Source: Mycolicibacterium sp. P9-64
GTDB lineage: Bacteria > Actinomycetota > Actinomycetes > Mycobacteriales > Mycobacteriaceae
DNA: 64,000 nt
Reading direction: 5' to 3'
Assembly (NCBI RefSeq): GCF_008329605.1
Contig: NZ_NPKO01000004.1
Coordinates: 1-64,000, forward strand
In this document: positions 1 through 8,385 of the stretch, piece by piece
How positions within the stretch are numbered: the stretch's first letter is position 1
How the letters are laid out: every line of letters starts with the position of its first letter
Position numbers and translations under genes: made by a program
Notes under the pieces: model-generated
Databases searched by the model: none
What the model saw: the letters and a program-made list of their open reading frames with translations, nothing else
Told to the model about the DNA's origin: nothing

Positions 1-6
1 ATAAAG

Positions 7-121
7 TTACGGCGGCAAGAGCGGTAGGGAAACGCCCGGTCCCATCCCGAACCCGGAAGCTAAGCCTACCAGCGCCAATGATACTGACCATACGGTCGGA
101 AAAGTAGGACACCGCCGAACA
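7..121 (+). rRNA. rrf: 5S ribosomal RNA
   Basis: The sequence matches the mycobacterial 5S rRNA pattern: it opens with TTACGGCGGC, carries the GGGAAACGCCCGGTCCCAT and CCGAACCCGGAAGCTAAGC blocks, and closes with GGACACCGCCGAA, which pairs with the 5' end. Only the last few bases of the 23S-5S spacer lie before it, so 16S and 23S are outside the window. In M. tuberculosis the rRNA operon lies between murA and ogt, which fits the ogt gene that follows. The exact ends are uncertain by a few bases. Confidence 0.95.
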
Positions 122-131
122 CCATTTAGGA

Positions 132-165
132 ATCGCCCCCCACGCAATGCGTGGGGGGCGATTTC
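132..165 (+). terminator. rRNA operon terminator hairpin 1
   Basis: A near-perfect hairpin with arms ATCGCCCCCCACGC and GCGTGGGGGGCGAT around a three-base loop is followed by TTT. It lies about ten bases after the end of 5S rRNA and would end the rRNA transcript. Confidence 0.85.
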
Positions 166-199
166 CCTTTCTGGGTGCAGTATTAATTGCAATTAATGT

Positions 200-240
200 C
201 CGGCGTCCCCAAATCAATGATTCGGGGACGCCGGTTTTTT
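200..240 (+). terminator. second hairpin with T-run
   Basis: Arms CCGGCGTCCCC and GGGGACGCCGG are followed by TTTTTT on the plus strand. It gives a second terminator for the rRNA operon. It may also stop transcription arriving from ogt on the other strand, although there is no T-run in that direction. Confidence 0.8.
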
Positions 241-258
241 CATGTTCGTTGAGAATTG

Positions 259-762
259 TCAGTCGAATAGCGTGGCGACCGGATCCGTCCGCTGCTTTTC
301 CATTTCGAGAAGGCTTTTCTTTCGTTCGATTCCCCCGCCGTACCCGGTCAGGCTGCCATTGGCTCCGATGACGCGATGGCACGGCACGATGATGCCGATG
401 GGATTGTGGCCATTGGCCAAGCCAACTGCTCGAAATGCGTTGGGCGATCCGATTTGTAGTGCGATCTCACCGTAAGAACGCGTCTCCCCATAGGGAATGG
501 TCAACAAGGCCGCCCACACTCGACGCTGAAACTCCGTTCCGATCAGGTCCAGCTCAATATCGAATTCGACCAAGTCGCCGACGAAGTAGGCCTCCAGCTG
601 CGCGGCGGCATCGGGGAACGAATCGTCGTCGGGTTCCCATCCCTCGCGGCTGGGCTCATAGGTCTGATCGTCCATCCGTAGATGCCGCAACCGGTTTTTG
701 CGACCTGCCAGGGTCAGTCTCCCCACGGGGCTGTCGACGACTCGGTATTGCAGCGTTTCCAT
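259..762 (-). CDS. ogt: methylated-DNA-protein-cysteine methyltransferase Ogt
   Basis: Suicide repair protein that moves alkyl groups from O6-alkylguanine in DNA to its own cysteine. The 167-residue protein has the PCHRVIG active-site motif with Cys128 as methyl acceptor, preceded by the RAVGLANGHNP helix typical of the family, and an N-terminal ribonuclease-like domain. ATG at 762 is preferred over GTG at 765 because AGGAG lies five bases upstream of the ATG. The ATG overlaps the alkA stop codon by one base (TGATG), so translation is probably coupled. The order alkA then ogt matches M. tuberculosis Rv1317c-Rv1316c, the adaptive response to alkylation. Confidence 0.95.
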   Translation of the reverse strand: METLQYRVVDSPVGRLTLAGRKNRLRHLRMDDQTYEPSREGWEPDDDSFPDAAAQLEAYFVGDLVEFDIELDLIGTEFQRRVWAALLTIPYGETRSYGEIALQIGSPNAFRAVGLANGHNPIGIIVPCHRVIGANGSLTGYGGGIERKKSLLEMEKQRTDPVATLFD

Positions 763-2270
763 CACTTCTCCTTCTTCGCCGGCGTCTTGTTGTCTTGGGG
801 AGGCCAGTCGTTGACTTCATGATCGAGTGCCGTCCACAGATGTTGAGTCGCATACGCCCGCCACGGTCGCCATCGGGAGCTGCGTTCGGTCAGAGCGGGT
901 ACGACGGTCGGTAGGCCCAACTGCTTCGCGGCGTACTGGACGCCGAGGTCGGTCACCGGGAAGGCGTCGGGATCGCCGAGGCCCCGCATGGCGATCACCT
1001 CAGCTGTCCACGGGCCGATGCCCGGCAATGCCAGAAGCTGCTCACGGGCACGGTTCCAGTCGGATCCAGGATCGAGGGCGACGTCCCCGTTTGCGAGCGC
1101 TTGGATCAGCGCCGAGACGGTGCGCTGGCGGGACTTGGGGAACGCCAGGTGGGTGGGATCGATTTCCGTGAGCTGCTCGACGGCGGGGAACACGTGGGTC
1201 AGACCCCCGTTGGCGTCGTCGATGGTCGACCCGTACGCCTCTGCCAGCCGTCGAGCGTGCGTCCGTGCCGCCTTGATCGACACCTGCTGCCCAATCACCA
1301 CCCGCAGCGCGAGTTCGGCCTCGTCGACAGTCCGTGGGATGCGTTGTCCGGGTGCCTTCGCGACGAGGGCACTGAGCTCAGGGTCGCTGCTCAACACGTC
1401 GACCGCGGCTTCCGGGTCGGCGTCCAGGTCGAGCAGTCGCCTGCACCTGGCGATCGCGGTGGACAGGTCGCGGAACTCGTCGAGCACCAGCTCGCATCTG
1501 ACGTGGTCGACCTGAGGGGTCAGGCTCACGACGCCGTTGCCGGACGGCAGTCGCAGCGTGCGTCGGTAGGCACCGTCGCGGACCTCCTCGACACCGGGGA
1601 CGGCGCTGGCAGCCAGATGGCCGAACAACCCCTCGTACGCGAACGGCGTCCGTACCGGCAGTCGCACCGACAACACCCCCGCGCCACCGGAATCCCGTCC
1701 GAATCGGGTGCGCGCACGTGCCCGCAGCGCACTTGGGGTGAGCGCGCAGATCGACAGCACTGTGTCATTGAACTGACGGATGCTGGAGAAGCCTGCGGCG
1801 AATGCGACATCGCCGAACGGCAGGTCCGTCGTCTCGATCAACACGCGAGCGGTCTGCGTGCGCTGTGCGCGGGCAAGGGCAAGGGGATTGGCGCCGACCT
1901 CGGCCTGCAGAAGCCGTTCCAACTGCCGGGTGGTGTAGCCGACGCGGGCCGCCAATCCGGTGACGCCGTCCCGGTCCACCGTGCCGTCGGCAATCAGCCG
2001 CATCGCTCGGGCAACCACATCGCCACGGACGTTCCACTCAGGGGATCCCGGCGACGCATCGGGACGGCACCGCTTACATGCCCGGAAGCCCGCTCGCTGC
2101 GCTGCGGCCGCGGTCGGGTAGAACCGCATGTTCTTGGCGAATGGCGGCCGTACGGGGCAGCTGGACCGGCAGTAGATCTTCGTCGTGAGCACCGCGGTGA
2201 CGAACCAACCATCGAACCGGGCGTCCTTGGACTGGACGGCGCGGTAACAGCGGTCGAAATCGTCGTGCAT
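762..2270 (-). CDS. alkA: AdaA-AlkA fusion: Ada regulator and 3-methyladenine DNA glycosylase
   Basis: A 502-residue multifunctional protein. The Ada zinc domain (about 5-75) has the four cysteines Cys34, Cys38, Cys65 and Cys68; Cys34 would take methyl groups from phosphotriesters and turn the protein into an activator. An AraC-type DNA-binding domain follows (about 80-185), then an AlkA N-terminal domain and a helix-hairpin-helix GPD glycosylase (about 310-480) with LPGIGPWTA and catalytic Asp441. ATG at 2270 starts exactly at the conserved MHDDFDRCY; the open frame further upstream has no family similarity. It leads the alkA-ogt operon and probably regulates itself. The same fusion occurs in M. 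tuberculosis Rv1317c. Confidence 0.93.
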   Translation of the reverse strand: MHDDFDRCYRAVQSKDARFDGWFVTAVLTTKIYCRSSCPVRPPFAKNMRFYPTAAAAQRAGFRACKRCRPDASPGSPEWNVRGDVVARAMRLIADGTVDRDGVTGLAARVGYTTRQLERLLQAEVGANPLALARAQRTQTARVLIETTDLPFGDVAFAAGFSSIRQFNDTVLSICALTPSALRARARTRFGRDSGGAGVLSVRLPVRTPFAYEGLFGHLAASAVPGVEEVRDGAYRRTLRLPSGNGVVSLTPQVDHVRCELVLDEFRDLSTAIARCRRLLDLDADPEAAVDVLSSDPELSALVAKAPGQRIPRTVDEAELALRVVIGQQVSIKAARTHARRLAEAYGSTIDDANGGLTHVFPAVEQLTEIDPTHLAFPKSRQRTVSALIQALANGDVALDPGSDWNRAREQLLALPGIGPWTAEVIAMRGLGDPDAFPVTDLGVQYAAKQLGLPTVVPALTERSSRWRPWRAYATQHLWTALDHEVNDWPPQDNKTPAKKEK

Positions 2271-2368
2271 GCTTCGACGATTACACGATGGGTCCGACAG
2301 CACTGGCGGAAAACCGACATTGATGTGAGGCGCTATCCGGCGACCCGTAATTGCCCTGGTTGGTGCGC

Positions 2369-2863
2369 TCAGCGGACGGACGTGCCGTGCTCGTCGTCTA
2401 TGCGGGTAGTGACACCGGTGGCGAGGACGGTACGCGTGGCGTCGACAGACGCGTAGGTCCAAAAGATGTGCATTTCGTCCGTGGCGGAGACGTTGTGGAA
2501 GAAATGGCGGACGCCCGCAGGAATGAAGGAGTTGTCACCCGCGGAGACTGGGTACTCGACACCGTCGATGTGCACGACACCAGATCCCTTAATGAGGATG
2601 ACGCTCTCATCGCAGTTGTGGAAGTGCTCGGCTATGGCAGATCCTGGGCCAAACACGGTGATGCCGTTGAGGAATTGCTTTGATCCAATGTGCTGGGAAA
2701 CCAGGGGTACCGTGCTCGCGCCGCCACCACGTTGGCGGGCAGGGATGTCACTGGAACGCAGAATCACGGCGGGCCTCCCGTCGTCGCCGACGCTATTGGT
2801 GACGATGCGACCGGGTGCTGTTGCGATGGTGGTGTCAGCCACTTGAGTGAACTCCTCGAACAT
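2369..2863 (-). CDS. cupin domain protein
   Basis: A 164-residue single-domain cupin. Motif 1 is seen as HFHNCDESVILIKG and motif 2 as PAGVRHFFHN, giving histidines and a glutamate able to hold a metal ion. Such small cupins act as sugar or acid-sugar isomerases, dioxygenases or ligand sensors, and the sequence alone does not decide between these. It is the last gene of a long minus-strand catabolic run and lies 18 bases after the aldehyde dehydrogenase, so co-transcription is likely. No strong ribosome site precedes the ATG. Function is unassigned; a role in the tetronate-type pathway is inferred from position only. Confidence 0.85.
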   Translation of the reverse strand: MFEEFTQVADTTIATAPGRIVTNSVGDDGRPAVILRSSDIPARQRGGGASTVPLVSQHIGSKQFLNGITVFGPGSAIAEHFHNCDESVILIKGSGVVHIDGVEYPVSAGDNSFIPAGVRHFFHNVSATDEMHIFWTYASVDATRTVLATGVTTRIDDEHGTSVR

Positions 2864-2881
2864 TGTGGGTCGAAAGGGTGG

Positions 2882-4297
2882 TCATTCGGACGCGGGCGCG
2901 TGGCCAAGTGGCTCGCTCATGGCCCACCAGGTCCTCACGTTCACGAACTCGCGGATACCCGCTGACGCGAGTTCCCGCCCGTAGCCACTGCGCTTCGTAC
3001 CCCCAAAGGGCATTCGGGCGTCCGACGCGACCAATGCGTTGATGAAGCACGCACCAGAGGTGATCTGCTTGCCAACCGAGATGGCGTTGTCGACGTCGGT
3101 TCCCCATACGCTGGCGCCGAGTCCGAAACGCGTGTCATTGGCCACCGCAATCGCCTCGTCGGCATCTCTTACCGCGATTATCGAGGCGACGGGTCCAAAG
3201 GTCTCCTCGTCGTATACCGCCATTCCAGCAGACACATTCGCGAGAACTGTTGGTGAGTAGTAGTTTCCGGGTCGGTCAGTTAGGGGGGTGCCTCCCAACA
3301 GGAGTGTGGCGCCTGCGGCAATCGATGATTCGACCTGACCTGCAATGGCATCGCGGAGGTCAGGCCGGGCTAGCGGACCGACCTGCGTTTCGGGCTGTTC
3401 GGGGTCACCGACGGACAGCTTGGCAACGTACTCAACGAGCATCTTGGTGAATGTGTGCGCGACGGCTTCTTCGACGATGAACCGCTTGGGTGAAATACAA
3501 CTTTGGCCGCCGTTGAGGAAGCGCCCGCGAGCCGCCAGGTTGGCGACCTTGGGTATGTCGGCGTCGGCTAGCACGACGAAGGGGTCGGATCCGCCTAGCT
3601 CCAGCACGGACTTCTTGATTTCCCGTCCCGCGACGGATCCTACGAAACTGCCGGCTCTTTCGCTTCCCGTGATGGTCACGGCGCCGATGCGGGCATCGGC
3701 GATCAGCCTCTCGGTCGCCTGCGGAACATCGGGATCGGCTACGACCAGGGTGGTGAAGAGCCCGGGCGCCAGGCCAGCGGCGCTGAGGATGTCCTCACAT
3801 GCGATGGCCGTCCCGGTGGTGTTGGAAGAATGTTTGAGGAGGGCGGCGTTGCCGGCCATCAGCGCAGGCGCCGCGAACCGAAATACCTGCCACAGCGGGA
3901 AGTTCCACGGCATGATGGCCAGGACGACGCCCACCGGCTCATACGAGACCCAGCTGTGATCGGCGTCGGTGTCGAATCGCTGGTCTGCCAGGAAGCTCTG
4001 CGCATGGTTCGCGTAGTACTCGAGTCCGACTGCACACTTCTCCACCTCCGCTTCGGATTCGGTGATCGGCTTACCCATCTCCCGCGTCACCAGTAGCGCG
4101 AGACTCTTGGCGCGACTACGTAGTTGTTCGGCAGCTGACCGAAGAATGTCCGCTCTGTACGCGAAGGGTTTTGCGGACCAATACCTTTGCGCGACCGTTG
4201 CCACGTCGAGTGCAGAATTGATCTCGTCGGCTGTCATCGTGGTATAGGTCGTAAGCGTCTCGCCTGTGGCCGGATTGATGGTGGTGATAGTGGACAT
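2882..4297 (-). CDS. NAD(P)-dependent succinate-semialdehyde-type aldehyde dehydrogenase
   Basis: A 471-residue aldehyde dehydrogenase of the GabD/SSADH group. The cofactor-side motif WNFP (Asn132), the general base Glu233 in LELGGSDPF and the nucleophile Cys267 in GGQSCISPKRF are all present, so it should be active. Length is close to that of GabD1-type mycobacterial enzymes. ATG at 4297 is chosen because GAAGG lies upstream and the family begins at STITTINPATGE; the longer frame to 4372 adds unrelated residues. Within the cluster it would oxidise a semialdehyde or short aldehyde product to the acid. The true substrate cannot be read from the sequence. Confidence 0.9.
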   Translation of the reverse strand: MSTITTINPATGETLTTYTTMTADEINSALDVATVAQRYWSAKPFAYRADILRSAAEQLRSRAKSLALLVTREMGKPITESEAEVEKCAVGLEYYANHAQSFLADQRFDTDADHSWVSYEPVGVVLAIMPWNFPLWQVFRFAAPALMAGNAALLKHSSNTTGTAIACEDILSAAGLAPGLFTTLVVADPDVPQATERLIADARIGAVTITGSERAGSFVGSVAGREIKKSVLELGGSDPFVVLADADIPKVANLAARGRFLNGGQSCISPKRFIVEEAVAHTFTKMLVEYVAKLSVGDPEQPETQVGPLARPDLRDAIAGQVESSIAAGATLLLGGTPLTDRPGNYYSPTVLANVSAGMAVYDEETFGPVASIIAVRDADEAIAVANDTRFGLGASVWGTDVDNAISVGKQITSGACFINALVASDARMPFGGTKRSGYGRELASAGIREFVNVRTWWAMSEPLGHAPASE

Positions 4298-4364
4298 GGG
4301 ATTTGCCTTCACGGTGCGGAGTTTCGAATGATGAGCCCCCAGGGGGGCGTGGTCATTGCGTTGG

Positions 4365-4703
4365 TCAGTCACGGACTTCCCTAGAAGAGGGCGCCGCGAT
4401 GGAGCCCAGTCGCACGGGTCGGGCGAAGGTGTTGTGCTGGCCGCCGTCGACTACGAGCTGCTTGGCGGCTTCCTGCCACCGGGCGTAGTGCGGGGCGCCG
4501 CGATGGGCGACCCTGAATGCGTCCTCGTCGGTGTAGATCTCGTACAGGTAGAACCGGGTAGGGGTCTCGGCGTCTTGGTGGACGTCGAACGCCAGGCATC
4601 CCGGCTCGTCGCGTAACGACGCCGCGGCGTTGATACCCATGACCTCGACGAATTCGTCGGCTTTGCCGGGGTGAACGTCGAGGGTGACGAACAGCGTGTA
4701 CAT
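4365..4703 (-). CDS. antibiotic biosynthesis monooxygenase (ABM) domain protein
   Basis: A 112-residue single ABM/quinol-monooxygenase domain related to YgiN and LsrG. The ferredoxin-like fold is suggested by VTLDVHPGKADEFVEVM, the central EPGCLAFDVHQD and FYLYEIYTDEDAFRVAH, a pattern typical of this family. An AGGAG site lies eight bases before the ATG. Members oxidise quinols or isomerise phosphorylated ketoses without a cofactor; LsrG acts on a phosphorylated C5 sugar derivative, which is interesting beside a kinase that makes phosphorylated ketoacids. The stop of the upstream dehydrogenase is nine bases before its start, so it is in the same operon. Confidence 0.85.
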   Translation of the reverse strand: MYTLFVTLDVHPGKADEFVEVMGINAAASLRDEPGCLAFDVHQDAETPTRFYLYEIYTDEDAFRVAHRGAPHYARWQEAAKQLVVDGGQHNTFARPVRLGSIAAPSSREVRD

Positions 4704-4712
4704 CGGTTCTCC

Positions 4713-5765
4713 TCAGATCAACGGGGTGACGCCGACGGCGGTGGCCAAGGCATCGAGGTCGGCGATGGTGCTCGCGGGCAGGGTGACGATTCCCCCCGCG
4801 CGGTGCGCCGCCAGGTTCTCCAGTTCCCCGGGGAACAAGACCTCGGTGCCCGATGTGGCGGGGCAGGCCTTGATGGTGGCGATCAGCGCGTCCATCCGTT
4901 GTTCGAATTGATCGCGCGGCATTATGGCGGCGATGTCGATGGCCACTACGAGATGTCCACACCCGCTGCGTTTGTCGGGAACGTAGGGCCCAACGACGTC
5001 GGCGGCGAAGGAGCTTCCTGTCAACACACCGGACAGGACGTCCATCATGAACGAGATTGCGTACCCCTTGTGGCCGGCCATGGGCAGGATGAGCCCGTCG
5101 ATCGCGGCCTGCGGATCGTTGGTGGGCAAGCCGGCAGCGTCGATCGCCCAACCGTCGGGCAGCCGCTGTCCGCGTTCCTTGGCGGCGTAGATCTTGCCGC
5201 GGGCCACACCGGTATTGGCGATGTCGAGAACCACCGACCCGTGACTGCCGCTCGGCACGGCGATAGACCAGGGATTGGCGCCGACCATCTTCTGTAGACC
5301 ACCCCAGGGTGCCATTGCCGGGCTGCCGTTGGTGGTCAGGATGCCGACGCAGCTACGTTCGGCAAGTCGGCGAGTCCAGTAGGCGGCGGTGCCGAAGTGG
5401 TTGCTGTTGCGCACGGCAACTACCCCCACCCCGTATTGAGTGGAAGCCTCGGACGCCATGTCGATCGCGCGGTCGGTGACCACCTGACCGATCCCGTCGT
5501 GCGCCTCTAGAACCGTCACGGCGGCAAAGGAACTCACGACCTCTGGTTCGCTGCGTGCCTGCATGGCGCCAGACTCGATGCGGGCGACGTACCAGGGCAG
5601 GCGCAGTAGGCCGTGAGAGGGATGACCCCACAGATCGGAGGTCACCAACGATTCGGCGATTAGGCGCGCATCATCAGTAGGGACTCCGTGTGCGCCGAGT
5701 ATCCGTACCGTGAGTTCGACGAGATCGTCGGCGTTGAACCGCCGCGCTGCAGTGGAGACACTCAC
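4713..5765 (-). CDS. Ldh/malate dehydrogenase family (Ldh_2) oxidoreductase
   Basis: A 350-residue NAD(P)-dependent oxidoreductase of the YlbC/ComC/MdhB family, unrelated to Rossmann-fold LDH. Signature stretches are LWGHPSHGLLRLPWYV near the N-terminus (catalytic His in SHG), VAVRNSNHFGTAAYW, TTNGSPAMAPWGG and PMAGHKGYAISFMMDVLSGVL near the C-terminus. These enzymes oxidise 2-hydroxyacids such as malate, lactate, sulfolactate or ureidoglycolate. The GTG start overlaps the stop of the decarboxylase gene by four bases (GTGA) and has GGAAGGG upstream. In this operon it is a candidate for the step that makes the oxo-tetronate substrate of the kinase. Confidence 0.9.
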   Translation of the reverse strand: MSVSTAARRFNADDLVELTVRILGAHGVPTDDARLIAESLVTSDLWGHPSHGLLRLPWYVARIESGAMQARSEPEVVSSFAAVTVLEAHDGIGQVVTDRAIDMASEASTQYGVGVVAVRNSNHFGTAAYWTRRLAERSCVGILTTNGSPAMAPWGGLQKMVGANPWSIAVPSGSHGSVVLDIANTGVARGKIYAAKERGQRLPDGWAIDAAGLPTNDPQAAIDGLILPMAGHKGYAISFMMDVLSGVLTGSSFAADVVGPYVPDKRSGCGHLVVAIDIAAIMPRDQFEQRMDALIATIKACPATSGTEVLFPGELENLAAHRAGGIVTLPASTIADLDALATAVGVTPLI

Positions 5766-6406
5766 CGGGAAAGCCCTTCCAGTCGTTGCGCTTCCTGATC
5801 GGTCACCGGTGCCACATCGTGACCCTGTAGCAGCAGATACAACTTGGCGGTCTCCTCGATCTCCTCGAGCGCGTCGGCCGCCGAGGCCAGGTCAGGGCCC
5901 GCGACGATGGATCCGTGATTGGCGAGCAGCAGGGCATGGTGCCTCGCCGCGGCGAGTTCCGCGACCGCGCCCAGCCGTTGATCGCCCGGTGCGTGATATG
6001 GCAGCAGCGGAAGCGTGCCTACCCGCATCGCGTAGTACGCGGTGAGATTCGGTAATGCATTGCTGTGATTGATGTCTCGCATACAAGAAACCGCCACCGT
6101 GTGGGTGCTGTGAGTGTGTACGACGGCGCGAGCCGAGGGCCGCGCTCGATAGATCGCCAAGTGCAAGAACGCCTCCTTGGTTGGTGGCGGACCGTCGACG
6201 TGGCGGCCGTCGAGTGCCACCCGAGAGAGAACGTCCGGACGCAACCGCTCAAGACTGATTCCGGTTGGCGTCATCACGATGACGCCGTCGTCATCGAGTG
6301 CGCTGAGATTTCCGGTGCGTCCGAAGGTCAAGCCGCGACGGAAGAACGACGCGCCCAGTTCCACGATCTCGTCTCGAACAGTGCCGTGGCGCGATCGGTC
6401 GTTCAT
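5762..6406 (-). CDS. otnC: class II aldolase/adducin protein, probable 3-oxo-tetronate 4-phosphate decarboxylase
   Basis: A 214-residue class II aldolase-fold protein. The zinc ligands are seen in VVHTHSTHT (two histidines) and LLLANHGSIVAG, with the GNLSALDDD phosphate-binding loop near the N-terminus. OtnC-type members decarboxylate 3-oxo-tetronate 4-phosphate to dihydroxyacetone phosphate; the immediately adjacent DUF1537 kinase makes this reading much more likely than fuculose- or ribulose-phosphate aldolase. ATG at 6406 overlaps the kinase stop by one base (TGATG), so the two are translated together. The longer frame to 6505 runs into the kinase gene and is rejected. Confidence 0.87.
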   Translation of the reverse strand: MNDRSRHGTVRDEIVELGASFFRRGLTFGRTGNLSALDDDGVIVMTPTGISLERLRPDVLSRVALDGRHVDGPPPTKEAFLHLAIYRARPSARAVVHTHSTHTVAVSCMRDINHSNALPNLTAYYAMRVGTLPLLPYHAPGDQRLGAVAELAAARHHALLLANHGSIVAGPDLASAADALEEIEETAKLYLLLQGHDVAPVTDQEAQRLEGLSR

Positions 6407-7668
6407 CACGCCGCCGCCCCCGCGGCGCGAGACAGCAATTGCACGTCTCCGAAGTTCCCGGATTTGAGAAGTAGGTCCAGGCGTTGGTCCGTGACGTGGA
6501 TCCAAGGCACGCCGGGGGCGGCTTCCTCGCCGATGACACCTCCGGAGACTCTCAATGCGGTGACCACCGCGCCGGAGGTCTCGCCGCCCGCGACGACGAG
6601 ACGGGTGATACCGCGCTCGGTCAATCCGCAGGCGATCAGACCCATGGCCGTTTCAAGGATTTTCGACGCATTGTCGGTACCCAAGGAGTCTTGGGCCCGA
6701 TGAAGGTCGCTGGGCGGCAATGACGAGTAGACGAGTGGACTCGATCCCCTGCTCTGCCGATCGAACCACTCGAGCGCTTCCCTGGCCAGCGCCTCGGCGT
6801 CCGGGCTGCGCAATGCGTCCAGATACCACGACGGGTGCCCGGCAGACTTCATGTAGTCGAGCTGTTCAAGGGTACGTGCGGAGCAACTGCCTGCCAGGAC
6901 GACCCCTTCCTCACCGACTGCTCGTACCGCGATTTCGGCATGGCCGTTCCGGGGATGCCCAGCCAGGCGGGCGGCGTGCGCAGCGCCTAGCCCGCCGGCC
7001 AATCCTGCTGCACCGGTGACGAATTCCTCGTCGACGCAGGCTTCGCCGATCATGCGGAGATCGTCGGCGTCGAGGGCATCCACCAACAGGTACGGCTGAG
7101 CGGTCCGCTGCGCCGCGTCCAGAAGGTCGGTGATGCGCTGAGGCCCCCGACGCACGTCGCGTAGGTCGATCAGCCCCACGTCGTGGGCCGTTTGCTGGCC
7201 CAGCACTGCGGGGAGGTAGGACTGTGTCATCGGGGTGAGCGGATGGTGCTTCATCGGCGAGTCGGACAACAGCATCCCGTCGACGAACAAATGCCCCATG
7301 TATTGGGTGCGCAGATGCTGCGGCGAGGCTGGTACGAATATCGTCCGTTGGGTTGCCAGCGTTCCGGCGAGTGCGTCCGCGACTGGACCAATGTTGCCGT
7401 CTGCGCGCGAATCAAATGTCGAGCAGTATTTGAAGAAGATCTGCTCGGCGCCCTTGGCTCGCAGCCAGTGCAGTGCGCGCAATGACTGTTGGACCGCGTC
7501 GGCTGCGGTAACGGTGCGCGATTTGAGAGCCACGACGGTGACGTCGTTATCGGGCAGTCGGGTGTCGTCGTCGATGTGGAACAACACGACGGCGCGCAGG
7601 CCGGCACGACGGAAGGCGACCGCGACGTCGGTGGCGCCGGTGAAGTCATCGGCGATCGCCCCGATCAT
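6406..7668 (-). CDS. otnK: 3-oxo-tetronate kinase (four-carbon acid-sugar kinase, DUF1537)
   Basis: A 420-residue DUF1537 kinase. The N-terminal substrate domain starts with IGAIADDFTGATDVA, the hallmark DDxTG motif, and has FFKYCSTFDSRADGNIG. The C-terminal nucleotide-binding domain has GGETSGAVV and later DLLLKSGNFGD, matching the OtnK subgroup. OtnK phosphorylates 3-oxo-tetronate, which OtnC then decarboxylates to a glycolytic triose phosphate. The gene overlaps its upstream neighbour by four bases (ATGA) and its downstream neighbour by one, the tightest stretch of the cluster. Other family members act on D-threonate or L-erythronate directly, so the exact acid is open. Confidence 0.9.
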   Translation of the reverse strand: MIGAIADDFTGATDVAVAFRRAGLRAVVLFHIDDDTRLPDNDVTVVALKSRTVTAADAVQQSLRALHWLRAKGAEQIFFKYCSTFDSRADGNIGPVADALAGTLATQRTIFVPASPQHLRTQYMGHLFVDGMLLSDSPMKHHPLTPMTQSYLPAVLGQQTAHDVGLIDLRDVRRGPQRITDLLDAAQRTAQPYLLVDALDADDLRMIGEACVDEEFVTGAAGLAGGLGAAHAARLAGHPRNGHAEIAVRAVGEEGVVLAGSCSARTLEQLDYMKSAGHPSWYLDALRSPDAEALAREALEWFDRQSRGSSPLVYSSLPPSDLHRAQDSLGTDNASKILETAMGLIACGLTERGITRLVVAGGETSGAVVTALRVSGGVIGEEAAPGVPWIHVTDQRLDLLLKSGNFGDVQLLSRAAGAAA

Positions 7669-8330
7669 GACGCATCACCGGCGAGCGCTGCCCGCAGCCG
7701 TCGCACCGCATGTTCCGGCGCAGCCAAGGTCGGCACACCGATCGTCGCCTGCACGCGGCCTGCGGCAGCGGCGAGCGAATACTGACCCAACACAACTGCA
7801 TCGGGCGTCGGCGAGACTGCGCCCACCGCGCTGACGATGGTTTCGACAAGCGCGTCGAGGTCTCCGGCCCGGGCAGCGCACGCGGCTCCGTCGGCCACCA
7901 CCCCTTCCACGGCCACCTCGCTGCCGATGGCCTCCCGGATGCGCGCCGCCGAGTCGGCCAGCGGGTCTGCGCCCGGCGCCACCAAGGCAATCCGTCGGAA
8001 TCCGCCAACGGCGACAGCGCCGAACAGCCCGTCGTCGGGACCATGGATTGGGACCGCAGCCTCGACGGCGGCGCGGTGAGCGACGGCCGCGTACATCGAG
8101 CAGGTCAACAACACGGCGTCAGCACCCTCGAGGACTGCGTGATCGATCAGGCGTTGCATCCGTGCAGCCAGGTGGGGGGTGATCGGGCCGTCGGCGTCGT
8201 CGACGAGTCGGTCGTCGATCACGTTCCATATGGTGGCGTGCGGCAGGATCGCGGCGACGGCGGCTCTTGCCGGTGGGATCGCCGCCGGGACGGCGCTGAT
8301 CAGTGCGATCAGGGGAGGATGAGGCTTCAT
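7665..8330 (-). CDS. Asp/Glu racemase superfamily protein with one candidate catalytic cysteine
   Basis: A 221-residue protein of the aspartate/glutamate/hydantoin racemase and arylmalonate decarboxylase fold. The first-half cysteine is present in LLTCSMYAA (Cys77), but the matching second-half motif reads LGQYSLA, with Gln183 where two-cysteine racemases have cysteine. Classical racemases and maleate isomerases need both. The protein may therefore be a one-base isomerase, decarboxylase or lyase for an acid-sugar intermediate. It is not MurI: it lacks the FDSGVGG opening. Its start is 55 bases after the stop of the upstream dehydrogenase, and its last four bases overlap the kinase start. Confidence 0.8.
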   Translation of the reverse strand: MKPHPPLIALISAVPAAIPPARAAVAAILPHATIWNVIDDRLVDDADGPITPHLAARMQRLIDHAVLEGADAVLLTCSMYAAVAHRAAVEAAVPIHGPDDGLFGAVAVGGFRRIALVAPGADPLADSAARIREAIGSEVAVEGVVADGAACAARAGDLDALVETIVSAVGAVSPTPDAVVLGQYSLAAAAGRVQATIGVPTLAAPEHAVRRLRAALAGDAS

Positions 8331-8385
8331 AGTGGCTTTCTAACCAGGGCCATGAGTTCGGCTGGGTGGACGCGCGACTGCGGTT

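Noticed and set aside
200..240. Small RNA or riboswitch after the rRNA operon
   Set aside because: A simple strong hairpin followed by six T bases is explained by a terminator.
1101..2456. Plus-strand 451-residue open frame opposite alkA
   Set aside because: It is a high-GC shadow of the alkA coding sequence, with no motif and no promoter.
7665..8330. Replacement glutamate racemase for the missing murI
   Set aside because: It lacks the MurI opening motif and the second catalytic cysteine, and it lies in a degradative operon.
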